Positions 36,101 through 47,300 of a DNA stretch of 64,000 nt are shown here, piece after piece. The notes beneath the pieces are model-generated. The model saw only the letters and a program-made list of their open reading frames with translations, ran no database searches and was not told where the DNA came from. Numbering within the stretch: the stretch's first letter is position 1; every line of letters begins with the position of its first letter. Both the position numbers and the translations under genes were made by a program. Source of the DNA: Lepturacanthus savala (Eukaryota; Chordata; Actinopteri; Scombriformes; Trichiuridae); assembly GCA_030544235.1 (NCBI GenBank), contig CM060478.1:3509727-3573726 (forward strand), read 5' to 3'.

Positions 36101-38392
36101 GACTCTTTATTTAGATCCTGTTAAACAAGTAGAGATGCAACGATTAGTCGATTAATTAATTAAATTCTCTGGTTCCAGCTTCTCTTCTGATTATTCCCTG
36201 GTTTCTTTATTCTTCTATAACAGTAAACTGATAATCTCTGGGTTGTGGACTGTAGATTTTAGGTTGAATCTTTGGGACATTTAATGAACCAAACATTCAA
36301 ATAATGTGTGGTAGTTTAGGACTCAGACATGTCTCTTCCTGTCCTCCAGGTCCCATCAGATGTACTACATGTTTGGATTCCTCTTCCTCGTCTTCATCAT
36401 CCTGGTCATCACCTGCTCCGAGGCAACAATCCTGCTCTGCTACTTCCACTTATGTGCTGAGGTAACAAACACAATCCTTTCAAAATGATCATCTTCAATT
36501 TATTAGATAAATACCAGACTAGGTTACAGTTTGGAGTTTGACGTAGGAAGAAGAATCTAAAATCTCCACTTGTCGTTATAGTTGCAGTGTGAATACAATA
36601 AAAATGGACTAAACCAGGTAGAAGGAAGGAAACAGGCAAAAAGGAAAAGCTATTAAAAAAAATAAAGTCGTGCACAAGGGAAAAAACAGTCGGGTAGAAG
36701 AAAGACAAGAAAAAAACAACATGCAAACAGGGAAACAAAGTCTGGTGCAAGGGGGAAAAAAAGAAATAAATGAGGTAAAACCTGCAAAAACAAGGAAAAA
36801 ATGTGGTGCAAGAGGAAAAAAAGTCCTGAACAAGGAAAAAAAACATGAAAAAGCCAAAAAAATGTCTGGAAATCAATGCAAAAAAATGGAATATGTTTTA
36901 TTTCAGGAGTATAAACTCCTTAAATAATAAGTATAAACTATGTTTAGTATAAACTGCTTTAATCTGGACGTGTTCCTGTTGGTTGAGATTATTTTTCAGT
37001 ATTAAACCTCCTCAGTCAGACCGTTTTTCTATGTTTCCTGTCTCCTCAGGACTATCACTGGCAGTGGCGTTCCTTCCTGACCAGCGGCTTCACCGCCGTC
37101 TACTTCCTGGTTTACGCCATCCATTACTTCTTCTCCAAGCTACAAATCACGGGGCTGGCCAGCACCATCCTGTATTTTGGATACACCATGATCATGGCTC
37201 TCATCTTCTTCTTGTTCACTGGTGGGAACAAAAAACAGCTTTTTATTATTACATGTGATTTAACCAATTTAAACCCAGTTTTTTTTTTTTTTAAAGTTTA
37301 CAGTTTAATCAGTAATAATCATGTTATGTGTCTATTTTTTCTATTTTGAACTCTAAATCAGAAAATAGCATCTTAAAGTCAGGTAATTATATTTGCCACT
37401 TGCACAAATATGCCCATAAATAACAAAAAAACAAAACTAGAGACTTGAAATATTAAATAGATATATACATGTCAGAGTTAATTTAAAGAAGTCATGTGAC
37501 AGGAAGCAGTTGGAAACAGCTTAAAACCCTTGTCCAGGTTGTCTATCATGTTATTAGAAAATAAAATCTGCATGAGTTAAATATTTTTTAATTTAATCAC
37601 TTAAGCCCTAGTCGTATTTATCAGTTTTCCCGCTATAAATGATAATAAATGTGTAATATCTCTACAAACATAAAGGTTATTGGGCTTAAACCTGGTATTA
37701 AAATAAATCTACAACATGTGATGTGACTATAGAAGAGTCAGAATCTATTTATGTTGCAATTATCTAGTTAGAATATTGCAAAAAATATATATAAAATCAG
37801 GAAATCGGGAAGAAAAACTTAAAATAAGTTGAATTATATGCAATGCAAAGTTGAATGATTAATAAGATAAGAGTTCAAAGATCAATTATTTGTCCATAAA
37901 ATCCTATAAATCCCACTGAGGATCATTATAGAACATGAAGAATATATTCTGTAAGATGTTTATTATAAAGGAGCCAATTAAATAATCACACAAACAGCTC
38001 AAATCTAAATTAAATATCTAAATAGTCTCTACTACTGATATTATATTAAACTATTGTCTTATTGTATTGATGATGTGGATATTGATGATATATATTGATG
38101 CTGTAACAGTAACATTGGGTTTTACTACAGATAAAATACTTTATTTAATGTTGGAGCTGAGGTTTAATACTGGGATTAATGAATAAAACTCAATGTTGAA
38201 CCTGGATCAGGAGGTTTAGGATTTTAAGTCTGAAATGAGTCGTAGACTTAAAGGCTCAGAGGTTCATTATAACTCGTTTCTTCTTTATTTCATGTAGTTA
38301 TAATGAAAATCCTGTGTCTTTCAGGTACAATCGGCTTCTTCGCCTGTTTCTGGTTTGTTACTAAGATCTACAGTGTGGTCAAAGTGGACTGA
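23727..38392 (+). CDS. tm9sf2: Transmembrane 9 superfamily member 2 (17 exons, complete)
   Basis: Nonaspanin of Golgi/endosomal membranes; the human protein is implicated in glycosphingolipid/heparan sulfate biosynthesis and protein sorting. Exons: 23727-23843, 25478-25545, 26407-26500, 27449-27576, 28540-28669, 28753-28877, 29894-30005, 30846-30925, 32456-32564, 32650-32782, 34000-34119, 34989-35046, 35124-35283, 35933-36084, 36350-36461, 37050-37221, 38325-38392. The frame closes at every junction, giving 645 residues (human 663; the difference is mainly the shorter N-terminus). Visible parts: a signal peptide (LRWLLGAALLARVSTG) followed by the family's FYLPGLAPV, a large lumenal domain (LLNYQHHWIVDNMPVTWCYD, NPGFPIGCY), then nine hydrophobic segments starting at SIMNSLVIVLFLSGMVAMI. 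It ends KIYSVVKVD, with the family's KxD/E Golgi-retention signal. Introns hold two large minisatellites and several mobile-element remnants. AATAAA at 39026-39031 is a likely 3' end signal. Confidence 0.97.
24123..24504. mobile_element. Non-autonomous piggyBac-like miniature element
   Basis: A 382-base element in tm9sf2 intron 1, bounded by TTAA on both sides. It has near-perfect inverted ends, TTAAAGGTCCCTTAT on the left and ATATGGGATCTTTAA on the right. The TTAA target duplication with short terminal inverted repeats is typical of piggyBac-derived MITEs. No transposase frame is present. Confidence 0.75.
24660..24815 (+). repeat. Tandem repeat, about 57-base unit, three to four copies
   Basis: Units containing 'tatataaacatcttattaat' followed by 'ttatactatataatac' repeat with few changes inside tm9sf2 intron 1. 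Confidence 0.75.
27117..27161 (+). repeat. (CA)n microsatellite
   Basis: About 22 CA units in tm9sf2 intron 3. Shorter CA/GT runs occur at 26503-26526, 30815-30843 and 41642-41666. Confidence 0.9.
27640..28200 (-). repeat. Dispersed repeat family B, reverse copy
   Basis: A block of about 560 bases in tm9sf2 intron 4. It matches, as its complement, the block at 37560-38200, with shared wording such as 'gtagtagagactatttag', 'gaatatattcttcatg' and 'ccaggtttaagtccaataac'. A third partial copy is at 34640-34900. No coding frame is present. It may be a long MITE or SINE-like element. Confidence 0.65.
28895..29720 (+). repeat. Minisatellite, 'agaccagagagtatca' units, in tm9sf2 intron 6
   Basis: More than 800 bases of 16-24-base units built from 'caagaccgagaccagagt', 'caagaccagagagaat' and close variants. 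Early units are uniform and later ones mix gagtatc/gtgtgtc forms, so the array has diversified from one side. All three forward frames stay open over long parts, which creates Arg/Pro/Glu/Ser-rich pseudo-ORFs. Flanking exons (ending 28877, starting 29894) show it is spliced out. Confidence 0.95.
31160..32380 (+). repeat. Minisatellite, 'tcctgatattacagtaaaaat' units, in tm9sf2 intron 8
   Basis: About 1.2 kb of degenerate 20-23-base units. The centre (about 31790-32030) is nearly uniform and both edges are diverged. Units vary between 'acagtaaaaa' and 'atggtaaaaa'. A larger block, 'gtaacatagtcgtaaaaagtcctgatatta', is duplicated near 32046 and 32204. It is strongly A/T-biased and non-coding. Confidence 0.95.
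32930..33960 (+). other. tm9sf2 intron 10, unique AT-rich DNA
   Basis: I see no gene, clear repeat family or structured RNA here, only AT-rich sequence with TATA-like runs near 33355-33620. Confidence 0.5.
34640..34900 (+). repeat. Dispersed repeat family B, partial copy
   Basis: It shares 'aaatagtctctactactgat', 'gatgatgtggatattgatga' and 'tatatattgatgctg' with the block at 37560-38200, in the same orientation, in the intron before the exon at 34989. Confidence 0.65.
35324..35720 (-). mobile_element. Tc1-like transposon remnant interrupted by another element
   Basis: The outer parts are the 3' end of a fish Tc1-like element in reverse. On the left are the terminal sequence 'catatcattagaatatcatg', 'attccattcaaaaagtgaa' and 'acacacagactgatata'. 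After the interruption it resumes with 'actaatgaaaatcccaaatt' and 'atctcagaaaattagatt'. The transposase body is missing. It lies in tm9sf2 intron 13. Confidence 0.75.
35438..35636. mobile_element. Nested Tc1/mariner-type miniature element
   Basis: About 199 bases with inverted ends 'ctactcacaataagt' and 'acttattgtgagtag', flanked by TA, inserted in the older Tc1-like remnant. Removing it restores the continuity of the outer element. Confidence 0.75.
36125..36300 (+). repeat. Dispersed miniature element (family A)
   Basis: It starts 'agagatgcaacgattagtcg', continues 'attctctggttccagcttct' and 'ctctgggttgtggactgt', and ends near 'gaaccaaacattcaaa' within tm9sf2 intron 14. Confidence 0.6.
36608..36870 (+). 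repeat. Polypurine tract (A/G-rich, degenerate tandem aaggaaaaaa units)
   Basis: About 260 bases with very few pyrimidines on the plus strand, made of units like 'gcaagaggaaaaaa' and 'acaaggaaaaaa'. It is intronic in tm9sf2. The long purine/pyrimidine strand asymmetry could allow triplex or R-loop formation. Confidence 0.7.
37560..38200 (+). repeat. Dispersed repeat family B, longest copy
   Basis: A block of about 640 bases in the last tm9sf2 intron. It is an inverted partner of 27640-28200 and a direct partner of 34640-34900. A short piece also occurs near 41690-41745 ('tcctgctacaaatgataata'). Confidence 0.65.
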
Positions 38393-39500
38393 AGGACCCA
38401 AACACACAGCAGCAGATGCTGCTTCCTCCCATCAACTGTCGAACTGAACTGAACATCACATACATGACCTTTCACCTCCTCGTCTCCTCCCCCAGAGGAG
38501 TCGTCCTCGGACAGGTTTTTCTGCGTCTGGGTGCCTAAACTGTTAGTGTGTGAGCAGCATGTGTGCACTGGGTTGTAATTATGTTCACATGCTATCTATC
38601 TGCATTATAATCTGAATGAAAAGAAGCATAACTTTACAAGCCTCTTCCCAGTATTTGGCTGAACTTCAGTCAGCTGCGATGTCGTTGCGTTTTTTTTTTT
38701 TTTTTAAGTTTTTGTTTTATGATTCCTGCAGTTTCGTGTTTTGCGGACGTGGTTGGAAATCCGACTAAACTGCGAGGGTCGAGCTTCTTAACAGCCGCTT
38801 CCTCCCAAATGATGTGTGAGTGTCGCGTCTCTAATAATCTGTAACACGTCTCGGGAAAAAAAAAGTGCAAATATCAACATGTAACTTTGATAAAATGGGT
38901 CCATGAGGTCGTCAAATGCAGCCTGAATGCGTTTGTGTGAGAAAACTGATGAATCCGGGCAGGAGCTGCTTCCAGCCAACTAGTATTTCATTTCAGAGAA
39001 ACACAGATTCTAATTAAAAGAAGAAAATAAAAGCTCCAGTATGACGGCGTCCAGTTATTGTAATTCTGCTCAACAGAAAGTCCAGTTTTCATCATCAACT
39101 CTAATTTCTAATTCCATCTTGTGTGATTTTCACTACGAGCTACAAATGAAACGATGATTCCAGAGATGCAGCCGCTGTTTTTGCACTTTTTGTGTTTTTT
39201 TTTTATTTGATATATTGTCTTCAGAGCCTTTTCCCCCAGTTTAAAACTCGTGGAAGCTGTAATTCAGTTTAAAATGAGAGGTCGAGGGTGTCGTCTCCTA
39301 ATCAGTGTTGGTTTGTTTTATCCGTGATTTGTGAAAGTAAAAAGTTTGGTTTTTGGTTTTCATGCAAATCTTTCATTTTTTTTTCCAGTTTCAGGTAAAT
39401 TTTTTTCAACTTTGACAGAATTTTGACCCTTATTCGTGTGGGTGTGGTCAAAATGATATGAATGAATTAATCAAATAACAATTTATTTATTCTATTAACA
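38393..39500 (+). other. tm9sf2 3' UTR and spacer
   Basis: No ORF of interest. AATAAA at 39026-39031, about 630 bases after the stop, is a plausible polyadenylation signal. Confidence 0.5.
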
Positions 39501-39509
39501 GAAATGCCA

Positions 39510-40150
39510 TGATGCGAAATGCCCACAAGCAAAATAAGGGTCAAAACTCTGACGTTGGAAAAAAAAATGAATCTGAAAACTGAAAGAATTTGCATAAAAT
39601 TCAAATTCCAATATCAAAACCCTAAAAAAAAAAAGTGTGCATTTCTGTTCGAAGAAGAGACACCATTTCACATTATGGTTACACTAAATAATTGTATTAT
39701 TTACTATATTATCTATAGAAATAGTAAAGTTTTGGGTTGCCATTGAACATTACACAGGAGCTGTCAATCATTATGACCACGCCCACATGTTAAATGAGGG
39801 TCAAAACTTGAGAGAGTCGGAAACAATTTGCATAAATTATTCAATTAGCAATTTTTTTTTTCAAATTTGAATAACAAAACTTGAACATTTATGTTCAAAG
39901 AAGAGGAATCATTTCACATCATGGCTACTGAAATAAGTTATGTATTATATTATAAACAGAAATGCTCAGGTTTCGGTTTGCACCTGAATGTTACACAGGA
40001 GCTGTCAATCATTATGACCACGCCCACATGCAAAATGAGGCTCAAAACTATGAAGTTAAAAAAAAAATTAACCTGAACTGAAATTTTCATATAAAAACTT
40101 GTAATTTTACTTTCAAATAATTTTATTAAAATAAAACATATGACCCTAAT
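39510..40150 (+). repeat. Tandem duplication, about 240-base unit, two to three copies
   Basis: Blocks around 39510-39770, 39770-40005 and 40005-40150 repeat the same order. Shared words include 'tgttacacaggagctgtcaa'-like text (39750 and 39988), 'tcattatgaccacgcccaca' and 'atgagggtcaaaact'. It lies in the tail-to-tail spacer between tm9sf2 and pcca. Short ORFs here are artefacts of the duplication. Confidence 0.75.
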
Positions 40151-40159
40151 CCAGCACCA

Positions 40160-41394
40160 TAGACATGACACTAAATCCCACGTTTCCGTGCATGATGACC
40201 CGCTGCTCTTGGCCTGAGAGCGAAATCGTGCAGCACTTTGTATGAAACGCAGCTTTTATCATTTGTTTAAATGCTGTGAATTTAACGAGCGACCAGTAGA
40301 AACCCCTGGAGCTTCAGAACGAGCAGAAAACAGGAAAATCAAGTTGGCTCAGCCGCGCTATAGAATAAACAGTGAAACACGCTAACTCAGCTTCTCACAG
40401 CGAAATGAAGCTAATTAAATGCATCTTTAAACAGAGCAGAACCTTCCTGTTCTGTTAGTTTACAGGTTAAAACATGTTGCATCCAAACACGTCTATGTAT
40501 TATAACAGTGACATAAAAAATAACCAGTTTCATTATAAAGTGTCACTATGATCTTTGTATCTTGTTTTATTTGCATAAACCAACGTTGCAACAAAACGAA
40601 TGTGCTATATTACATCATTTACTCTCCATGTGGAACATGTCCTTATTCCTGATGCATCTAGATAAGAGTCAGAAACACTGTGTGTGGAAAAGAAGACGGT
40701 TTATTTATTTTATACATTACTTACCTTCAGTGGCATCACGATATGCAGATAGTTTTGGTTTTCTCTGATCAGGTTTTGAGAAGTTTTTGCTTTTAGTGTT
40801 AAAAAAGAAAAAAAAATCACTGAAAAGTTAAAGATTTAAAAATATCAGCAGTAACTTTTCTATTTTTCTTATTATAAATGAAAATTAATTCAGAAGAAGT
40901 TTATTGCTGGAGCCAATTTATTGATTTTTTTAAGGCTCTTCTATACTTGTTCTACTTCTAACATCCATTATTTCATAAATGACACTTGTGGTTGATAAAA
41001 GAATGCACAGTGTGGCTTTTTAAAACCTCAGCACACAAACCAAAACTATCTGCAAAGTGTAAATGAGGAAGTGGTTTTGTTCAAATCTATTGTTGAGTTG
41101 TAGAGAAAAGCAGCTCGACTTCAGTTGCTTTTCTCCACAACATAAATATGACCTAGATGAGACTTGAGGTACCTCCACAGATGTTCTGTTATAATGTGAG
41201 TGACAAAAAATACAAAGAGTCCAGTCTGAAAAACACACCAAACAGAAAGAAGGACAGGTTTTGTTCATCAGCTCAGCTCGGAGTCGGGATCAGGGAAACC
41301 GAGACAAACGGAAAGTTAAATCAAACATGAGGTGTTGTCTCTAGTTTTCCTCGGGCAAAGCTAACGGACAGTTTAAGGCACGTGGAAGGTGGGA
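40160..41394 (-). other. pcca 3' UTR and spacer
   Basis: No gene is seen. On the minus strand, AATAAA occurs at 40905-40900 and 40922-40917, about 475-495 bases past the pcca stop, as possible polyadenylation signals. Confidence 0.4.
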
Positions 41395-44300
41395 TTATTC
41401 CAGTTCTACCAGCAGGTCGCCTTCTCCCACCGTCTCACCGGGTTTACAGTGGACACTCTTCACCTGGAGGAGGAAGAAAAAAAACACACTTATTAATGAT
41501 CAGTTATTTATCAGTAATTATCAGCACCACTGTTACTTCTTTATACTTTTCCATCTCTTACCTTTCCTTGCTTGACAGCGATCATGCTGTTCTGCATCTT
41601 CATGGCTTCAATCACACAGATCTCCTGACCCTCTGCAACCTACACACACACACACACACACACACAATAAATGTTTACAGCTTGTTTTCAGTTTTCCTGC
41701 TACAAATGATAATAAATCTGGAATATCTTAATAACCACATAGGTTTTTTTTTTACCGTATCTCCAGGTTTGACGGACACAGCGACCACTGATCCCGGCAT
41801 CGGTGAACGCAGGATGCTGCTGGTGTCTTCTGGAACTTTCTCTGGCATGTAGGCGTTCAACATGGCGGCCAATTTAGACAGGACCCGCATCTTAAACTAC
41901 ACAATAAACCACAAAACACAATACTTAGTACAATGCTCATTGGGTTTTGCTTTACTCAGAACATTATCTTACCGACTTTTACTTTAGTCGCTTACATGAA
42001 CTTGAGTCGCTTAAAGTCACATTTAGTTGTTTTTGTTTTATTTTAGTCGTAGTTATGATTTAGCGGTGGAATAAAACGATGATGAGTAGTTACCGATGTG
42101 CCGAGGTACTGCAGGACGATCTCTCCTGAAGCGTTTCTGGACAAACACTAAAAGATAAAGAGAAACTCAGTCAACAGCTTCAAGGACTGGTGTTTAACAG
42201 TGGAAAAATAAGAGAAAATTCAGTGTCTCATGTAAATGTCATTTTTATTTCAGCCTCATACATAGTTTTATTATGCAAGAGAGTGTGTGTGTTACCTGTA
42301 GCTTCCTCTGTGTGTGTGTGTGTTACCTGTAGTGTCCTGTGTGTGTGTGTGTGTTACCGGTAGTGTCCTGTGTGTGTGTGTGTTACCGGTAGTGTCCTGT
42401 GTGTGTGTGTGTTACCTGTAGCATCATGTGTGTGTGTGTGTGTTACCTGTAGTGTCCTGTGTGTGTGTGTGTGTTACCTGTAGCATCGTGTGTGTGTTAC
42501 CTGTAGTGTCCTGTGTGTGTGTGTGTGTGTGTGTTACCTGTAGCATCATGTGTGTGTGTGTTACCTGTAGTGTCCTGTGAGTTCCATTGATGGTTAATGG
42601 CAGCAGTGGAGAGGCCAGATTCCAGTTTCCACTGACCTCCACCTTCTCTCCGTCCACCTCCACCTGCAGAAACAAATATCATAACAATATAAAATATATG
42701 ATTCTGTACAGTAAAACTCACGATTATTAAATTAAATATAAGCAACAAACTATACTAAAATCTCCTTATACCTGCTATACAGGTCAATATTTTTCAGAGT
42801 AATTTAATTTTTGTTTCTTCAGCTAAGCAGCCATTTTAATTTATTCACTGGGACAACTAGATTTGTAATATTGATAATAATTATAATTATTACTTTGTGC
42901 ATGAATCAACATTAAACACTCACAGTATAAACGTCTCCTGATTTCGTGACCTTCACAGCATGTTGTTTCTCCCCGAGCTGCACACACAGATCCCAGCTGC
43001 TGCAGGCCACTGGCATGGAGGACAACCTGAAAACACACACACACACATACTAATGACTGACATTCATTTCATGAATACTAACTAGTTCTTACCTAAAAAA
43101 TCAATCATTTATGCTGAGGAGTTTTGTTTTTTGTTCCCATGAAGGAGGCGACTCCACACATTTATGTCACTTTAACTAAAGTAAACAAACCGATGTCAGA
43201 CATGTTTTTTTAGGAAAGAATCAACTCAGGTTTATGTGTCAGGAGTCACCATGGGGACTAGAGACACCATAGAGATGACAGGAATCACCATGGAGACGAG
43301 AGGAGACACCATGGAGATGACGGTAGTCACCATGGAGACGAGGAGTCACCATGTCTGTCACTCCGGGGTCACACTTTCATTCTGATCAGCCCTTCATCAC
43401 TAATATTTGTGTCCATGTACCAGCGCTGCGTTCAGTTGCACCCGGAACTCGGAAAGACCTTCCAACCACCGAGTCGGAATTTTCGAGTGCACTCGAACGC
43501 AGCACCTCCGATGATACAATGGCGACTGATACACCTGCTGATGCGGTCATTGTAATAAACTTTAGTTATAAAAACCTTAAAATTCAACGTTACCGACAAA
43601 AGAAGAGTTAACCGCAAAGTCTGCAGCACATTACGCATTAGCTACGTTACGGTTTGCTAACGGACGGTTAGCAGACTTCCTAACCATGTCTGTATTATAG
43701 AACGGGATTCCGGACTGGAAAATTGGCGCCATTCATTTCAGTGGAAGTTGTTCACCCGACGTCGAGGTTTATTTCCGACATATGTGCAATATGTGCACTT
43801 GGTAGCAGAAGATAACTGACGTTAACTACGTCCCAGAAGGTAACTGACGTTAACTACGTCCCAGAAGGTAACTGACGTTAACTACGAAGCAAAAGATAAC
43901 GGACGTTAACTACGTAGCAGAAAATAACGGACGTTGACTACAAACAGAAAATAACGGACGTTAATTACAAGGAGAAAATAACGGACGTTAACTACTAACA
44001 GAAAATAACGGACGTTAATTACAAGCAGAAAATAACGGACGTTAACTACTAACAGAAAATAACGGACGTTAACTACATAGAAGATAACGGACGTTATTTA
44101 GCGGCAGAAGCAGCAATAATGGAGGCAGGTGAAGCTAATACTAGCATAATTGTCTCGGAAAAATATTACAAAACAAAAAACGGGCAACAGTAAAACAATG
44201 CTCGTTTCGATCATCTGTCAAGTGTCGGCTATCAGGGTACTAACGGTAGGTTGTTGTCTTTAAAAAGTAGAAAAATAAGCTGTTGAGTCATTTCCATAAC

Positions 44301-47300
44301 TATATAACATATATACTTCAAAAAACATACATTTTTGCAGTGTCATAACTATATTTCTGACATTTATAACAAACCAAAGTGTTTGAGAATTGAGCATATT
44401 GGAAAATGCACCATTAAAATACACCGCTAAGGATGAGGGAGCTGCCTGTAGCAAGATGGCCGCCAGTTCGGACATTTGACTCAATTGTCTGTCAGCATGG
44501 ATTAGACATCTAGTCTTTCTTATGTATATCTAGGACCCTATGCAGGTCTGGTAATACATCCATCCATTGAACATTTTAAAGCCAAATTGATGACCGGTCC
44601 ACTAAATGTCACAGGAGCTCCATACAGCTGGAGCTGGACCTTCCCAATATGGCCGCCGCTGGTTAAAGCTGCCATCTGGCGTGCTCACCTCTGGCTGCCC
44701 AGGACCTTCTGTGAACGCAGTTGAGCGGTGATGTGGAGAGCCGCCGCAGAGGCCAGCAGCTCCCTGCGACTGTCCGCCTGCAGCTGGTGACCTTTGAACC
44801 CGTCGGGATAAACCTCCGGCAGGAAGTTGGTGCTGATGTCACCGGAGATGAAGCGAGGGTGGGTGATGATCTCCCTCAGGAGGGGAATGTTGTGGGTCAC
44901 ACCTGGAGCGGAAAATTAACACACTTCATTTCAGAAAAAAAAGGAATCTATTTGACAAACGTCTGATCTGAGGCGTACCTCTGATGACATAGTTGTCCAG
45001 AGCGTCCTCCATCTTTGCGAGGGCTTCGGATCGCGTAGCTCCATAGGTAACCAACTGCAGGTAGATACCAGCAGACATTATTACCACAAACCTTTGTGTG
45101 ATGGTGGCATTTTTTTTAAAAATCTACTTTCTTTCTTGAAGCCACCTGCTCCTAAAAATAAGAAACACAAACTGTTTTTTCTGTTTAAAATAAATCACTG
45201 ACCTTCGAGATCATAGGATCATAGTAGATGCTGATGTCACTTCCCTCCTGGATCCCACTGTCCACACGGACCTGAGAGATATATGAATAATATGTATTTT
45301 AAGTCACATGAACCTATAGACTCTGATCTGTTATACAGACATGTTAAGACTCTTGTCACAAACCAACAGAAACTTACATTGTTGAGGTTGAGCGGCTCTT
45401 GATACTGAGACAAACGACCAATGGAGGGAAGACCGAAGGACTTGTAAGGGTCCTAACAACAAAAACAGAACAAAACTCTAGATTAAAATGCTGCTCAAAT
45501 TTCTTATATCATAGAAATGGCTCCTCATATCCCATTATGAGCAACACACCCTAGAGCTAGAGAACTAATTAATAATAATTAATTAGTTGCCAACTATTAC
45601 ATTAATCTCCAACCATTTTAAATAATCGATTTGATGAATTTTTAAGAAGAAAACGTCCAAATTCTCTGGTTCCAGCATCTCAAATTGGATTATTTTCTGG
45701 TTTCTTTAGTCTTCTATAATAATAAACTGATGATTTTTGGGTTGTGGATGGTTGGTCTGGACAAAAAAAGACATTTTAGGTTGAATCTTCAGCTTTGGGA
45801 AACTGATTAACATTTTAAACCATTTTATGAATAAAACAACTAATTGATTATTTGATAGCTCCAACTCTGAGTGACACACACACCTCTGCATAGACTCTGC
45901 TCTCGAAGGCCCAGCCATTTATTGGAATATCTTCCTGTTTGTGCTGCAGTTTGTGACCCTTGGCGACGCGGATCATCTGCTCCACCAGATCCAGGCCGGT
46001 AATACACTCTGTGATTGGATGTTCCACCTGGGGTCAAAGGTTACACAGAGAAGACACAGGGAGAGGTAAAAGCATATCATTTTACACACATCTTAGGGTC
46101 TGAAATAAGCAGGTTTCCTCATCCATCATGGAGATGATTAATCAAACTAGAGGATCCCACACACCTGTAGCCGTGTGTTCATCTCCAGGAAGTAGAAGTT
46201 CTTCTTGGAGTCCACCAGGAACTCCACGGTACCAGCAGAAGAGTACTGCACTGCCTTGGCCAGCTGCACCGCCTGCTCACCCATCGCCCGCCGTGTCGCT
46301 GGGTCCAGGAACGTACTAGAAGGCACAAAAAATAATAATAATTAAATCTTAACATGAAGATCATATATATTTATATGTCTAACTTTGCTGTTGAAGTTGC
46401 AGTCTCTGCTTCACATGTTGGTGCAAACAGCTGCTGTCTATGGATTGAAAAATGGCTTCTCACTAACCTGGGAGCTTCCTCCACCACCTTCTGGTTCCTC
46501 CTCTGGATGGAGCACTCCCTCTCATTCAGCCACAGGGCATTGCCGTGTTTATCAGCCAGCACCTGCACAACCAAACAGTCAGTGTTGCTCTGGGTCTCTC
46601 TGAAGAAGACAAGGCAATGGGAATTGATTTTGCAATCTGAAAAATATTTAGGACATTTTGCCCTAGTGCCAGTTTAATTTTATTAATGTATTATTTCCTG
46701 ATTCCCAAATGTGAACTGCGAATTAAAAGAAAATGAGAAGAAGAAATAGGTTCCTATCGGAGGGATAAAGCCATGTTTTGACATGTTTCTGAAGCAATTT
46801 TGTTCCTATGGCAAAATCTAATGACTCAGATTCGACTATGGAAATCCTTAGTGGAAAACAGCCCTAAGAACATATATCCACATAAAATGTGCATGTGCTG
46901 TCTTGCAGGGAGGGCGTATCCAGCTGGAGATATTCTCGAAGGCCTTGTAGTTCAAATCAAAAACCAGGTATGTAGATAATGTGTGTGTTACCTGTATTTC
47001 TATGTGTCGAGGGTTGTCTATGAACTTCTCAATAAGCAGCCTGTCGTCTCCGAAGCTGGAGGCTGCTTCTTGAGACGAGAAACGGAAACCTTCCCTGAAA
47101 CAGACACAGACATTACAGCAATATTCCCTGCTATGATTCTAAAGCAGCACACATAGTTTAAGCAGGAGATGAAATAACAGACTTAAAAGTATTTAAAGGG
47201 TTTGAAAGATACCTCGTCTCCTCGTCATTCCAGGCGATTCTCATCCCTTTCCCTCCTCCTCCTGCAGACGCTTTGATCATTACCGGGTAGCCTAGCAACA

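Noticed and set aside
36409..36876. Minus-strand ORF of 155 codons rich in Phe/Ser/Leu
   Set aside because: It comes from the complement of a polypurine tract in a tm9sf2 intron and resembles no protein.
43235..44105. Tandem repeats as a CRISPR array
   Set aside because: Units are contiguous without unique spacers, the context is a vertebrate intron, and no cas genes exist.
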